A stretch of 64,000 nucleotides of DNA from Streptomyces liliifuscus (GCF_016598615.1 NZ_CP066832.1:1-64000); one strand, 5' to 3'. Counted from the stretch's first letter, positions 1 through 7,975 are shown. Made by a program: numbers and translations. The notes: a model not told the origin generated them from the sequence alone.

Positions 1-4
1 GGTA

Positions 5-106
5 CAGAGGGCGCAGAGCGCCCTCTGACAGACCGTCAGCGCAGAGCGCTGACCGGCCCGCCAAGGGGCCGGCCGTGGAGCCGGCCCGCGGGGCGGGCCG
101 GAGGCC
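5..106. repeat. Telomere-like array of tandem hairpins
   Basis: Back-to-back perfect inverted repeats with very short loops fill the start of the window. Stems are 5-14/18-27 (10 bp, AGA loop), 35-42/46-53 (8 bp, AGA loop), 53-59/66-72, 67-73/80-86, 81-89/93-101 (9 bp, GGG loop) and 96-99/103-106 (GGA loop). Consecutive palindromes with three-base loops are the known architecture of Streptomyces telomeres, where the 3' overhang folds and is patched by Tap and Tpg. A tap-tpg pair lies at 50.8-53.9 kb. The sequence does not begin with the classical palindrome CCCGCGGAGCGGG that I remember from most chromosomal telomeres, so it would be an atypical type. Whether base 1 is the true end cannot be told from the window. 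Confidence 0.7.
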
Positions 107-506
107 GGCGGATGGTTCGGCCTCGAATTCGGGTCCTCTTTCCGGGGGTTGGGGTCAGAGATTGGCTGGCTAGGTGGGAGGGGGTTCCCTCGTGGTCCTG
201 GCGGGCCTTTTCTGTGGTTTCTCGACGGGTTTTCAGGTTGTCCCGGTGGTGTTTCTCTGCGGGTGGTCCTGATTTCTCGTGCGGCCTGATCATTCTAAGG
301 GCTCGGGGCCCCGGAATTCAAGTTGTGGGGCGGGAATTGACGGGGTTTCCGTTTCCCCGGCCCCGGGGGTGACTCCGGTCCGGCCGGGCGGCCCCTGTGC
401 GGCTCTGGCGGCAGCCTACAGGGGTGTTGGCAGTCGGGGAAGGGGATAGCGGGGGCGAGGCTCCAGGGGGCCGTGTGCGGCGATCCGGGGCGTGCGTGAG
501 GGTGGC
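107..506. other. Non-coding subterminal region
   Basis: No reading frame here has a convincing start, ribosome binding site and codon bias. The stretch is G-rich on the plus strand and contains scattered short GC inverted repeats. It separates the terminal hairpins from the GTTAGATTC repeats. A gene-free subterminal zone is usual next to Streptomyces telomeres. Confidence 0.6.
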
Positions 507-683
507 GTTAGATTCACGTTCCGGGAATTGGCGGGTTGTTAGATTCGGCGGACCGGGGTGTTAGATCCGGGGCCGCTCCAATCGTCGCGTGTGGGGCGGG
601 CGTTAGATTCGCCGGTTGGGTTGGTGGGGGGTTCCCGGGGTGTCGTTAGATTCGGGGCGGGGGTCGGTGGGGGTGTTAGATCC
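507..683 (+). repeat. Six iteron-like GTTAGAT(T/C)C repeats
   Basis: The 9-mer GTTAGATTC or GTTAGATCC occurs directly repeated at 507, 538, 560, 602, 645 and 675, spaced 31, 22, 42, 43 and 30 bp. The bases following each copy are usually CGG or CGGGG. Two more copies (GTTAGATTC and GTTAGATTT on the minus strand) lie at 53956-53975 just before tap. Clustered directed repeats can be binding sites for a replicon-encoded DNA-binding protein, either as iterons of an origin or as operators. The shared copy near tap points to a protein that binds both places; Tap itself has an N-terminal helix-turn-helix. The role is inferred. Confidence 0.7.
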
Positions 684-748
684 GGGGTTGCGCGGGGGTG
701 GGGTCGGGTGGCTCCGGTGGGTTCGGGGCGGGTTGGCGGTGTGGGCTC

Positions 749-797
749 GGGTGGGGGTGGGGGTGGGGGTGGTCGTTGGGGGTGGGGGGAGGGGGTG
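749..797 (+). other. G-rich tract, possible G-quadruplex
   Basis: The plus strand contains several G runs of three to six bases separated by single T or A residues, with more G runs up to 797. This matches the general pattern of a G-quadruplex-forming sequence. It lies between the GTTAGATTC repeats and the first gene. No function can be assigned. Confidence 0.4.
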
Positions 798-850
798 AGG
801 TTTCTAGTTGGGGCTGGGTTTGGTTGAGCGTGTGGGGGTGATCCCGTTCC

Positions 851-885
851 GGTGTTGCGTATTCGTGGTTCGGTGTGTACTGTAG
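851..885 (+). promoter_or_regulatory. Shared promoter/operator motif, copy 1
   Basis: GGTGTTGCGTATTCGT is followed by TTCGGTGTGTACTGTAG. The first 16 bases are identical to 30076-30091, and the second half is a diverged form of the TTCAGTATGTA motif seen there and at 3.5 and 54.0 kb. It lies about 70-105 bp before the start codon at 956, a normal place for a promoter. Sequence sharing is seen directly; promoter function is inferred. Confidence 0.55.
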
Positions 886-955
886 TTATCACGAGGTCGG
901 GGGAACGAAGAACCGGCCGAGAAACCACCTACTGACCCTGTTGGAGGGGATCTTC

Positions 956-1582
956 ATGTCCGGTACCCAGACGTTCACCACCCCGGCCGGTAACACCTAC
1001 TCGTACGCGGTCGAGACGGGCGAGAACGGCGAGGCGGTCTACGACCTGTCCCGCGTCCTCCAGGACGGCGTGTTCCCGATCGGCACGGTCGTGGTCCACC
1101 CGAACTGGGAGCTGTTCCCGAAGGTCGCGGGTCTGCTGAACGTCCAGTTCGGCAAGGGCAGCGCGACCGACCGCCACGAGCGGACCGACGCCCCGAAGCT
1201 GGGCGACATGGACCTGCCGTACGTGGTCGGCAGCCACCTGGTCAACCCGGCCGACCTGACCGCCGAGACGGACAACGGGGCCGCGCCGCTGCTGACGTTC
1301 CGCAAGCGGATCATGGGTGCGGCCTTCGAGACCAACTCCCCGGCCGAGAACGCCAGCCAGGACACCTTCGAGAAGGTCCGCGACCTCGTCACCGGCCTGG
1401 TCACCACCTACCAGGCCGACAAGAACACCCCCAAGCGCGAGGCCACGTACACCAAGTTCCTCAACGGCAAGCGCGCCGAGGCCGTCCAGGCCGAGATCAA
1501 CAAGCTCGACGACAAGGCACAGGCACTCGCCTTCATGCGCGCCGAGCTGGTCGAGAAGCTCAACGGCTACAAGACCGCCTGA
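956..1582 (+). CDS. Conserved-type hypothetical protein near the terminus
   Basis: A 208-residue protein that I do not recognise. The ATG at 956 is chosen because GGAGGGG sits 6-13 bases before it, while an upstream ATG at 875 would read through the promoter motif. The protein is soluble, with no signal peptide or membrane segment, and has a charged helical C-terminal third (from about residue 140) rich in Lys, Glu and Ala. Codon use is strongly GC-biased, so expression is credible. It is the first gene inward from the terminal hairpins and is preceded by the six GTTAGATTC repeats and the shared promoter motif. That position suggests a replicon-core role rather than cargo, but no function is assigned. 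A strong hairpin follows the stop. Confidence 0.75.
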   Translation: MSGTQTFTTPAGNTYSYAVETGENGEAVYDLSRVLQDGVFPIGTVVVHPNWELFPKVAGLLNVQFGKGSATDRHERTDAPKLGDMDLPYVVGSHLVNPADLTAETDNGAAPLLTFRKRIMGAAFETNSPAENASQDTFEKVRDLVTGLVTTYQADKNTPKREATYTKFLNGKRAEAVQAEINKLDDKAQALAFMRAELVEKLNGYKTA

Positions 1583-1599
1583 CCCCCCACCCACCCCCC

Positions 1600-1629
1600 G
1601 GCGGCCCCAACCCCCAACACGGGGCCGCC
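1600..1629 (+). terminator. Terminator-like hairpin after first gene
   Basis: A perfect 9-bp stem (1600-1608 with 1621-1629) encloses a 12-base loop, 18 bases after the stop codon at 1582. There is no T-run, which is usual for Streptomyces. It would end transcription of the gene starting at 956. Confidence 0.55.
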
Positions 1630-1656
1630 GAACCCCCACACCCCCCACCCCCGCCC

Positions 1657-1685
1657 GTGTCCGGGCCCCCACGGGGCCCGGGCAC
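1657..1685. repeat. Very stable hairpin in intergenic region
   Basis: About 13 paired bases (1657-1669 with 1673-1685, one G-T wobble) close a three-base loop CAC. It lies between the terminator-like hairpin and the next start codon at 1875. It could be a second terminator or a leader structure. The rest of 1583-1874 is proline-codon-like C-rich sequence without a supported gene. Confidence 0.5.
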
Positions 1686-1874
1686 CCACCCGCACCGCAC
1701 GGGCCTTCGCGCGCCCGCGCCGACGGAAGCGGAAGACCCAGACCAGGGCAGGATCGGTCTCAACCCCCAGGCCCCGCCCGCGTCCACCCTTGGCCCGGCC
1801 CCCGGCCCCACCAACCCCCTCCACCCAGGACCCGGGGCCGGGCCACCAACCACGAGCACAGAAAGGCCGCAAGC

Positions 1875-2150
1875 ATGAAATTCGACGAGTGGGCCGAGCG
1901 CCTGGACCAGGTCTACATGGACGGAACCCAGCACGACTGGCGTGATGAGGACAAGACGGCGTGGGAGGATGCCATCCGCGAAATGGCGGCCGAGTTTCCC
2001 CACATCACCATCACGTGGATGGATCCGAAGTGTGGCTGCTGCACCTTGGACGACCCGGCGCTGCTCGCCTTCGACGACCCGCGGGGCCCGGGTGCATTCG
2101 AATTGCTCTACCCGACCTTTCGCCCGACACACACCTACTACCTGGGCTGA
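1875..2150 (+). CDS. Small acidic hypothetical protein
   Basis: A 91-residue protein starting MKFDEWAERLDQ. The ATG at 1875 is preceded by GAAAGGCCGCAAGC, which offers a weak AAAGG ribosome site. It is acidic and rich in aromatic residues, with a CGCC motif near residue 55 that could bind metal or form a disulfide. I do not recognise the family. The frame is open far upstream, but those residues are Pro/Arg/Ser-rich shadow sequence and are excluded. It converges with the minus-strand gene ending at 2229. Confidence 0.65.
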   Translation: MKFDEWAERLDQVYMDGTQHDWRDEDKTAWEDAIREMAAEFPHITITWMDPKCGCCTLDDPALLAFDDPRGPGAFELLYPTFRPTHTYYLG

Positions 2151-2228
2151 CGACGCCCCCGCGAGGTCTGCTCGACCTTGATCAAGTCCCTATGCGAGGA
2201 CGCGGTGGGGAATCGGCCGGCGGGGGCT

Positions 2229-3197
2229 TCATGTCGCGGCGCGCAGGGTGGTGCGGCGGGCGAAGGCTGTGACGCCGGGTAGGTCCGGCCGGCGCGCGGC
2301 GACCTCGGCCGTGAGCGCGCGGACTGAGGGGCGGCGGGCCTCCTGTGGCGCGGCTCGTTCCACGAGTTGTAGCTGGACGAACGCGGTCGCCACGTCTCCG
2401 GCGGTCAGCAGGGCGCGGGCGGTGTCGGTCGCCGCTCGGGCTCGGCGCTCCGGTGTGGTCAGCGCGGCCGGCTCCAGGCCTGCGGCGTACGCCAGGGCTC
2501 GGTCGACGTCGCCGAGCTTCTGGTGGATGCCGACCCGGTACAGCGCGCACTGCGCTGGCGACAGCTCTGCGCCCGCCGGTACCCGTCCGCGGTCGCGGAG
2601 GAGGCGGGCCGCGGTCTGTTCGGCCAGGGACGCGAACTGCTCGGCGACGGAGGGCATTCGGGCCTGGGCGGCGGTGTAGGCCGCGGTCAGGGCCACCATG
2701 CCGGAGGCGTCGAGGTCGGCCGCGGACGGCCGGGGAGCGGTGCCCAGCTCATCGTGCGCTTCCCCGAGTAGTTGCAGGGCCGTGTCCGCGCGGCCCGTGC
2801 GGCGCAGCGGTGTCGCGGCCGCGCGCGCGGCGGCCGCGAGGAGTTCCGGTCGGCCCGAGCGGCGGGCCGCCGTCCCGGCCCGGACCGCGAAGGCGGCCGC
2901 GGTGCCCATCTCGGCTTTCTTGACTGCTAGTTGAGAGACGAGTACCCATACCCCCGCCGCGCGGCTGGCGCCGACTGGGCCCGTTCGCTCGCTCTCGCTC
3001 GCGCGGGCGATCATCCCTGGGAGCATCTGGTGGAGCCGGTCGTATCTGCCGGCGGCGAACAGCCTGCGCGCAGCCGGCAGATCCCCCTCGGCCAGGTGCT
3101 GGCCGCGTTCGCCGGCCAGCACCGCTGTCGTGCCGCCCTTCCAAAGCACCGCCGCGCAGAGCGCGGTGCCCAGTACCCTCCTGCGCTCCATGACCAC
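2229..3197 (-). CDS. TPR-like protein resembling XRE-TPR regulator C-terminus
   Basis: About 322 residues. The GTG at 3197 has GGGGAGG eight bases upstream; an ATG two codons later is the alternative. From about residue 30 the protein is a series of Ala/Arg/Leu-rich helical repeats with the look of tetratricopeptide repeats. Streptomyces has many XRE-type regulators whose second half looks like this, often opening with a short motif such as MERRRVLG, present here at residue 3. The usual N-terminal helix-turn-helix is absent, so this is either a free-standing TPR partner or a truncated regulator. The MERRRVLGTALCAAVL stretch could also be a weak Tat or membrane segment. It is transcribed away from the shared promoter motif near 3.5 kb. 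Confidence 0.65.
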   Translation of the reverse strand: MVMERRRVLGTALCAAVLWKGGTTAVLAGERGQHLAEGDLPAARRLFAAGRYDRLHQMLPGMIARASESERTGPVGASRAAGVWVLVSQLAVKKAEMGTAAAFAVRAGTAARRSGRPELLAAAARAAATPLRRTGRADTALQLLGEAHDELGTAPRPSAADLDASGMVALTAAYTAAQARMPSVAEQFASLAEQTAARLLRDRGRVPAGAELSPAQCALYRVGIHQKLGDVDRALAYAAGLEPAALTTPERRARAATDTARALLTAGDVATAFVQLQLVERAAPQEARRPSVRALTAEVAARRPDLPGVTAFARRTTLRAAT

Positions 3198-3781
3198 GCC
3201 ACCGTCCTCCCCGGCCGCTGTGTCCCGAGCGTCCCCCGGCGTATTCGGCCCGATGTTGCGACGGTACGGGTCTGGCCGTGCCTCGGGCAGGGCGCACGTC
3301 TGTCGGCTCCGTGCGCCTCTTGCGTCCCTGGCGCGCCCGGGCCGTGGGCGAAGGGCGGGTAGCCGGCTGTGCGTAGGCGAGGCCCTGGGGGCATGGCACG
3401 GTCTAGGGACGGCGGCGATCGGGTTGGCCCTCTCGCGCCTTCCGGCACCTGGTCCGGGCATTGAGGCAGACGGACTCTTTTTGTTGTTGCATCTTTAGAT
3501 TCCAATATGTATTGTTGTTCTTGCGGGGCTGGGGAGCGAAGACCGGCGGCCGAGAAGCCACCCGACCAGCGGACCGCCGCCCGCGGCCTCGTCGGGGAAG
3601 AAGACCCGACCGAGGTCACCAACTGGATGTCCCTGGAACGGCCCCGCGCCAGAACGGCCCTTCCCATGGGGCCGTCTGCTGATCACACCTACCGCCTGAC
3701 TGACTTTCCAGCCCTCCGGGGCCCATGCACGAACCCCATCCGACCCCGCTTGTCGGGGCGCGCAAGCAGGAGGACCGCGCC
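3198..3781. other. Divergent intergenic region
   Basis: This stretch separates the leftward TPR gene from the rightward small-gene cluster. It contains the shared AT-rich promoter motif at 3494-3519. Reading frames seen here are Pro/Arg/Ser-rich and lack ribosome sites, so I report no gene. Confidence 0.5.
3494..3519 (+). promoter_or_regulatory. Shared promoter/operator motif, copy 2
   Basis: TTTAGATTCCAATATGTATTG stands out as an AT-rich block in otherwise ~70 % GC DNA. It matches AGATTCCAGTATGTATTG at 54009-54026 almost base for base and also contains TTAGATTC, the core of the terminal repeats. It sits between divergent genes (3197 leftward, 3782 rightward). Activity as a promoter or operator is inferred. 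Confidence 0.55.
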
Positions 3782-3949
3782 TTGAGCACCAAACTAAGCC
3801 CCTCCGACCTGGCCGAGGTCGAAGAACTTCTCGCCCGTTGGAACGAGGCCGTCGATGGCGACAGTAACGACGCCGAGCACGAGATCGGCGTCGACATGTC
3901 GGAGTTCCTGTGGAGGCTCCACGGCGGTCTGCCCGAGCGTGAGCTCTGA
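3782..3949 (+). CDS. Small acidic hypothetical protein
   Basis: A 55-residue protein. TTG at 3782 is preferred as start because AGGAGG lies eight bases before it at 3768-3773. The product is acidic, with a helical segment (SDLAEVEELLARWNEAVDG) and a second one near the C-terminus. Its TGA overlaps the ATG of the next gene by one base (TGATG), which indicates translational coupling. Family unknown. Confidence 0.6.
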   Translation: MSTKLSPSDLAEVEELLARWNEAVDGDSNDAEHEIGVDMSEFLWRLHGGLPEREL

Positions 3950-4161
3950 TGGCCATCTACCGTCCCGGCGAGGTCAACTGCGGCCACTGCAACGAACCGA
4001 CTGGGATCCCGGCTGACGACTGGGTCGGAGAAACCCGTACCGAAGACGGCGACTACGTCGCCTCCGTCGACCCCTGTGTGCGCTGTGAGGTTCACACCTA
4101 CGGCACCCAAGACCGCTGCCCCGACGACTGCCCCGACTGCGCCGAGAACGACGCCGCGTAA
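3949..4161 (+). CDS. Small cysteine-rich putative zinc-ribbon protein
   Basis: A 70-residue protein with CxxC pairs at Cys11/14 and Cys43/46 and a third cluster at Cys57/61/64, the pattern of a small zinc-binding fold. It is coupled to the preceding 55-residue gene by a one-base overlap and probably forms one operon with it. Zinc ribbons of this size often act as nucleic-acid or protein adaptors; no specific role can be given. Confidence 0.65.
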   Translation: MAIYRPGEVNCGHCNEPTGIPADDWVGETRTEDGDYVASVDPCVRCEVHTYGTQDRCPDDCPDCAENDAA

Positions 4162-4197
4162 GGCATCGGGGCAAACAGATGCGGAGTTGATCTCAAC

Positions 4198-4398
4198 ATG
4201 AGCACCCCCGTCCCGGGGACCGGGGCGAGTAAGCGTCCCGCGAGGCGTCGCAAGGTCAAGAACGCTCGGACCGGCTCCGTGGGGAGCAAGATCCTGCCGG
4301 GCCGGTACAGCGATGAGGGCGAAAAGGGGCCCTGGTTCCGCCGTCTGGTTCGCCGCGCCGAGACGCGCAGCTGGCGGCGTGAGGCATCGCGGTTCTGA
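4198..4398 (+). CDS. Small basic hypothetical protein
   Basis: A 66-residue, strongly basic protein rich in Arg and Lys (KRPARRRKVKNAR near residue 12). A GGAG sits about 10 bases before the ATG. The charge suggests nucleic-acid contact. It lies 36 bp after the zinc-ribbon gene on the same strand and may belong to that operon. Short length and weak ribosome site make this call uncertain. Confidence 0.45.
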   Translation: MSTPVPGTGASKRPARRRKVKNARTGSVGSKILPGRYSDEGEKGPWFRRLVRRAETRSWRREASRF

Positions 4399-4602
4399 CG
4401 GCTGCCCTCAACCAGGCCTTGGCGTAACTCCGGACGGCCGAAGAGCCGCACACAGCCAAACGCCTACGGCCCCACTCCTTCCGCCGGTGCGAGGGCGCCG
4501 GCCGAGCGACCGAAGCCCCTCTACTTCACCGCTGCCGACAACGCCCGCGGTGCTGTCCCTCTTCATGCGCGCCCGCCGTGGCGCTCGATCGTAGGAAGAA
4601 TC

Positions 4603-5076
4603 GTGTCTGCTGATCTGCAGCTCCGCATCCATTCGATTCCCGCTGGCGAGGTCGTCGCGCTTCTCGACCTCATGCGGGAGCACAGGCTTCGCGGCGAGTA
4701 TGAGCGTGGTCCCTCCGAGACCCTCACGCTGGGACAGGTCTACCGCGCCCGGGACGCCGCATTGGGCCTCTGCGAGGAAGTAGCCGCGCGGCTGGAGGAG
4801 GACGCTCCGAACGCTGTGTTCGAGCTGTGGCAGGACCCTCACTGGAGCGCCGACGGGCACTACCACGCGTATGCCCCCGACTTCGGGCACTTCGAGGCTG
4901 GTTGCGATGCCGAGGGCGTTCCGCATGTCGGCGTGCACGAACTCATCCAGCGGCTCAGCAGCAGCCCGGAAGCGACACTCGGCGACTGGATGGCGGGTGA
5001 GGGTGCCGACCTGCTCGGCACCGCCGTGCTCGCCGTGGTGGGCAAGTATCGGGCCCAGCAGTCGTCAGCCTCCTGA
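4603..5076 (+). CDS. Hypothetical protein
   Basis: A 157-residue soluble protein starting at GTG 4603 with AGGAAG just upstream. It begins with a beta-strand-like stretch and a leucine-rich helix (VVALLDLMREHRLRG), followed by an aromatic middle section with several His residues around residues 75-100. No catalytic signature or membrane segment is evident, and I do not recognise the family. It lies in a rightward run of plasmid-type genes. Confidence 0.65.
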   Translation: MSADLQLRIHSIPAGEVVALLDLMREHRLRGEYERGPSETLTLGQVYRARDAALGLCEEVAARLEEDAPNAVFELWQDPHWSADGHYHAYAPDFGHFEAGCDAEGVPHVGVHELIQRLSSSPEATLGDWMAGEGADLLGTAVLAVVGKYRAQQSSAS

Positions 5077-5236
5077 TCCGGGCAGGCTCCTCCCTCCTCT
5101 CACTCCGTCGGGGCCGGCTGGCCCGTGATGCGCGCTGAGGCGCAGCGTCGCTACTCCGCGATCGCCTCAGAGGCGACGCACGCCCTCAGCCAGGCCCTCC
5201 TCGGCTCCCCACCCACGATTCACTGGAGAACTGATC

Positions 5237-6346
5237 ATGGCGGACATCCGCATGCGCGTCCTCGGGCACCCCTGGGAGCGAACCACCGTCTCTACCGACG
5301 CCGGAAGCCGGGAAGAACTGTTCATCGCCCTCTTCCTCAGGGCGATGGAGACAGTCCCCGAACTGCTCGCTTTGCCCGGTGACCTGGAGGCGTACACCGT
5401 GCGCTGGGACGGCGAGGAGGTGTCGATCTTTCACCCGGATGTGGAGCAGGCCATCTTCCGCGCCCAGCCCGACGCCGAGGGCTCTGCGCAGGGGGGCGCT
5501 CCGGTCGGGACGCGGCCGCCCGAGCTGTGGCGCGAGGAGCGCGGCCACGGCTTCTACCCGGCTCCGGAGGTGCTGGCCGAGATCCCGGCTCTGTGGGCAA
5601 CGGTCCTGGAGCCGCATGAGCACAGGGTGGTCGGCCTCCGGTACTACTCCGCCGAGGGTGAGTGGTACGTCGTGGAGGTCGACGACGCGAGCGGCCGGGC
5701 TTACGGGTGGTCGTGCCTGGGGGGTGACCTGTCGCAAGGCGGGTGGGGCCTGATCGATCTCCCGGCTCTGGAGTCACTTGGTCCGGACGATGACCCGTCC
5801 CAGCTGGTCGTCCGCGATCTCGATTTCACACCCGATGCCGCGGCCAGTGTCTTGCCGAAGGGCCGCCCTCACGATTCCTGCGGAGATGCGGATTGCCCGG
5901 TGTGTCCGCCCGACTTCATGACGGCGTACGTTGCTCGGCTGCGGGGCGTAATCGCGGAGCACGGGTTCGCTATCCAGCCAGTTCTTGGTGATGAGAGTTC
6001 TGCTGCCTATTGCTACACCATCGGTCTGCACGAATCTCTGGGGTGCGAGTTCGTGATGGCTGGCCTGGACGTCCGGGTGATGCAGGGCCTGCTTCACTCC
6101 CTCATCGAGCGGTTCGCCGGATCGTCTGGTCCAGTTGACGGTGAGGCGCTGGACGGGGTTCTTGCGAACGGATTCCAGCTGCTCATGCGCCCCGTGACGT
6201 CCCTGGAGCCCTTCTCGATGCTGCGGGCGGTGTACGGCCAGGAGATTGCCGTGCCGTATTGGCAGGCCGTGTGGCCCGATAGTGCCGGCATCTTTCCGAC
6301 GGACGCTTCCTGCTCGCTTTCTCCTGGAACCCAGCCGCTTCTTTAG
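5237..6346 (+). CDS. DUF2958-like/DUF4262-like two-domain protein
   Basis: A 369-residue protein starting at ATG 5237. Residues about 95-180 resemble DUF2958: a P...L..IP.LWAT start, a GEWYVVEVDD strand and an ending with GGWGLIDLPALESL. Residues about 230-330 resemble DUF4262, with a typical YTIGL opening, a conserved loop of the GCEFVMAGL type and a helix after it. Between them is a CGDADCPVCPP cysteine cluster around residue 220. DUF2958 proteins are common on plasmids and integrative elements; both domains are of unknown function. Their fusion in one chain is unusual to my knowledge. It lies 44 bp before the next gene on the same strand and may be co-transcribed with it. Confidence 0.7.
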   Translation: MADIRMRVLGHPWERTTVSTDAGSREELFIALFLRAMETVPELLALPGDLEAYTVRWDGEEVSIFHPDVEQAIFRAQPDAEGSAQGGAPVGTRPPELWREERGHGFYPAPEVLAEIPALWATVLEPHEHRVVGLRYYSAEGEWYVVEVDDASGRAYGWSCLGGDLSQGGWGLIDLPALESLGPDDDPSQLVVRDLDFTPDAAASVLPKGRPHDSCGDADCPVCPPDFMTAYVARLRGVIAEHGFAIQPVLGDESSAAYCYTIGLHESLGCEFVMAGLDVRVMQGLLHSLIERFAGSSGPVDGEALDGVLANGFQLLMRPVTSLEPFSMLRAVYGQEIAVPYWQAVWPDSAGIFPTDASCSLSPGTQPLL

Positions 6347-6390
6347 CCCAATTTCGAGTTTCCGACTCTTTATGTCTAGGAGATTCTTCT

Positions 6391-6843
6391 GTGCGCCAGC
6401 CTGAACCATTGAATGCCATTGATGAGCTGCGGCTCTTCCTGGATTTCGCAGTTCCGCTGTGCGGTGCTGACATCGCGTACAAGCTCAGGCAATGGGGCCA
6501 TTCGCGCGAGCAGGCCAAGGCCTGGCTACGAGGCGAGGCCGAGCGCGCTGGTGGCAGCCTGGGCGAGAACGGTGACGCGATCCAGTTCAGCGATGGTCGT
6601 CCTCGGTCGGGACGCGCGCAGAACCGTGTGGCCCGGACCGCGAGCGAACTGGCGCGCGGCGTGGCAGCGGCGGCGCTGCTCGCCCAACTGGAAGGGAAGA
6701 GCGGCGTCGAGGCCTTCGGCGGCTTCTACGGTGTCACCGCCAGGCCCGCCGAGGCCGACACGCCGCGCGTTCAGGACAGTGGCGACGATGCCGTCGGTGT
6801 CGCCGCTCGCGGTACCTGTCCTGTGCGGAAGCCGACGGCGTGA
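6391..6843 (+). CDS. Hypothetical protein
   Basis: A 150-residue protein starting at GTG 6391, with AGGAG (6368-6372 region) before it. The N-terminal half has alternating hydrophobic and charged helices, including a YKLRQWGHSREQAKAWLRGEA segment that could be a small helical DNA- or protein-binding module. The C-terminal tail is Ala/Asp-rich and probably disordered. It follows the DUF2958/DUF4262 gene closely and converges with the HNH gene. No family assigned. Confidence 0.6.
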   Translation: MRQPEPLNAIDELRLFLDFAVPLCGADIAYKLRQWGHSREQAKAWLRGEAERAGGSLGENGDAIQFSDGRPRSGRAQNRVARTASELARGVAAAALLAQLEGKSGVEAFGGFYGVTARPAEADTPRVQDSGDDAVGVAARGTCPVRKPTA

Positions 6844-7051
6844 TGCCTTGTGGCAGTCCCCTCGCCGTGCTTGTCCTCGTGCTTCGTCCCGGGCCGGTGG
6901 AAATCGGTGCAGGGGCTCTTGGGTCATTCGTTAGGCTCGCCGTGGCCCGTGCCGGAATGGAGTGTGCGGGACAGGCCCCGGTCCCCGTGACGGGACGCAG
7001 TACGGCCGGGGCCGCCACTCCCCGGGCGTAGGTCGTACGCCCGCCGGCGGC

Positions 7052-7891
7052 TCAGTCCAAGCGGGAGAAGTCGAGATCCACCAGAATCTCCTTGAGGTCC
7101 ACCTTCTCGTCGCGGCAGAAGCCCCGAAGCTCGTCCCACATTTCGGGGACTCCCTCCAGAGCGCCACTGAGCAGGGACAGTTGTCCGCGGTCCTCGTCGT
7201 ACTCCTCGGCGTGGAGGTAGACCATCTCCGCCTTCTGGAGTTCGCGTACGACGCTGAGCAGCGTCGTACGGTCCGCCGAGAAGCGCCTCAGCACCAGTTC
7301 GAAGTCCGTGGTCTCCTCGTGCACCACGAGGGCGAGCACCTGTCGGGCCATCCGCGTGAGGCCGCCGACCCGCCCCGCGAAGCGGTTGACCAGCTGAAGG
7401 AAGTCCTGTTCGTCCGACGGGTCCTGGTTGGCGTCCTCCCAGGCGAAGAAGCGGCGCATGGTGGTGGCGGGGCGGACCAGGGAGCCGTTGACCGTGTCGC
7501 GGAACTCGGCCTCGATGTCGTCGACCGTGTACCGGTACTTGGCCTCGTGCTTCTGTTTGACTGCCCGCAGGTACTCGACGGTGTAGTCGTGCCGGGTGAC
7601 GCTGCTGTCGATCAGGTCGTGGTGCACCCCGCACAGCAGCATCAGATTGTCGAAGTCCCGTAGCTGGTCGACGTCCGTGCCGTCCCATGCCTCGTGACGG
7701 GCGCTGCCGGGCTCGGCGCCGATGATGTGGGCGATCTTGCCGACCCAGGCGCCTTCCTCTGTGACCAGCCGGGTTGAGCAGTGCGGGTCGCCCCAGGCGC
7801 ATTCGTTGCCGGAGAACGCCCACAGCCGGCGTGCGACGCCGGCCAGCGGCTCCTTGCGGTTCTTCTCGGAGCCGTTCGTCCGCTTGGCCAC
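7052..7891 (-). CDS. HNH endonuclease-like protein
   Basis: A 279-residue protein. Residues 31-95 fit an HNH/treble-clef nuclease: Cys31 and Cys38, an IAHIIGAEPGS strand-loop with His55, Asn82, then LLCGVHHDLID with Cys87, His90 and His91. The second half (about 110-279) is a helical region without recognisable motifs and could be a sensor or DNA-binding part. HNH nucleases with extra C-terminal domains occur in restriction-like and defence proteins and in mobile elements. The gene is transcribed leftward 160 bp from the AAA ATPase gene. Nuclease activity is inferred from the motif; cellular role unknown. Confidence 0.7.
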   Translation of the reverse strand: MAKRTNGSEKNRKEPLAGVARRLWAFSGNECAWGDPHCSTRLVTEEGAWVGKIAHIIGAEPGSARHEAWDGTDVDQLRDFDNLMLLCGVHHDLIDSSVTRHDYTVEYLRAVKQKHEAKYRYTVDDIEAEFRDTVNGSLVRPATTMRRFFAWEDANQDPSDEQDFLQLVNRFAGRVGGLTRMARQVLALVVHEETTDFELVLRRFSADRTTLLSVVRELQKAEMVYLHAEEYDEDRGQLSLLSGALEGVPEMWDELRGFCRDEKVDLKEILVDLDFSRLD

Positions 7892-7975
7892 AGGCCGCCC
7901 TTCCTTCGCCCTGACGACAACGCGCAGCGTAGTCCAGCTGATTGAGGTGCGGCGGGCGTGCTGATTGTCCGGCTG

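Noticed and set aside
558..827. Short Gly/Val-rich frames in the GTTAGATTC region
   Set aside because: They are a by-product of G-rich repeats; no ribosome site or codon bias.
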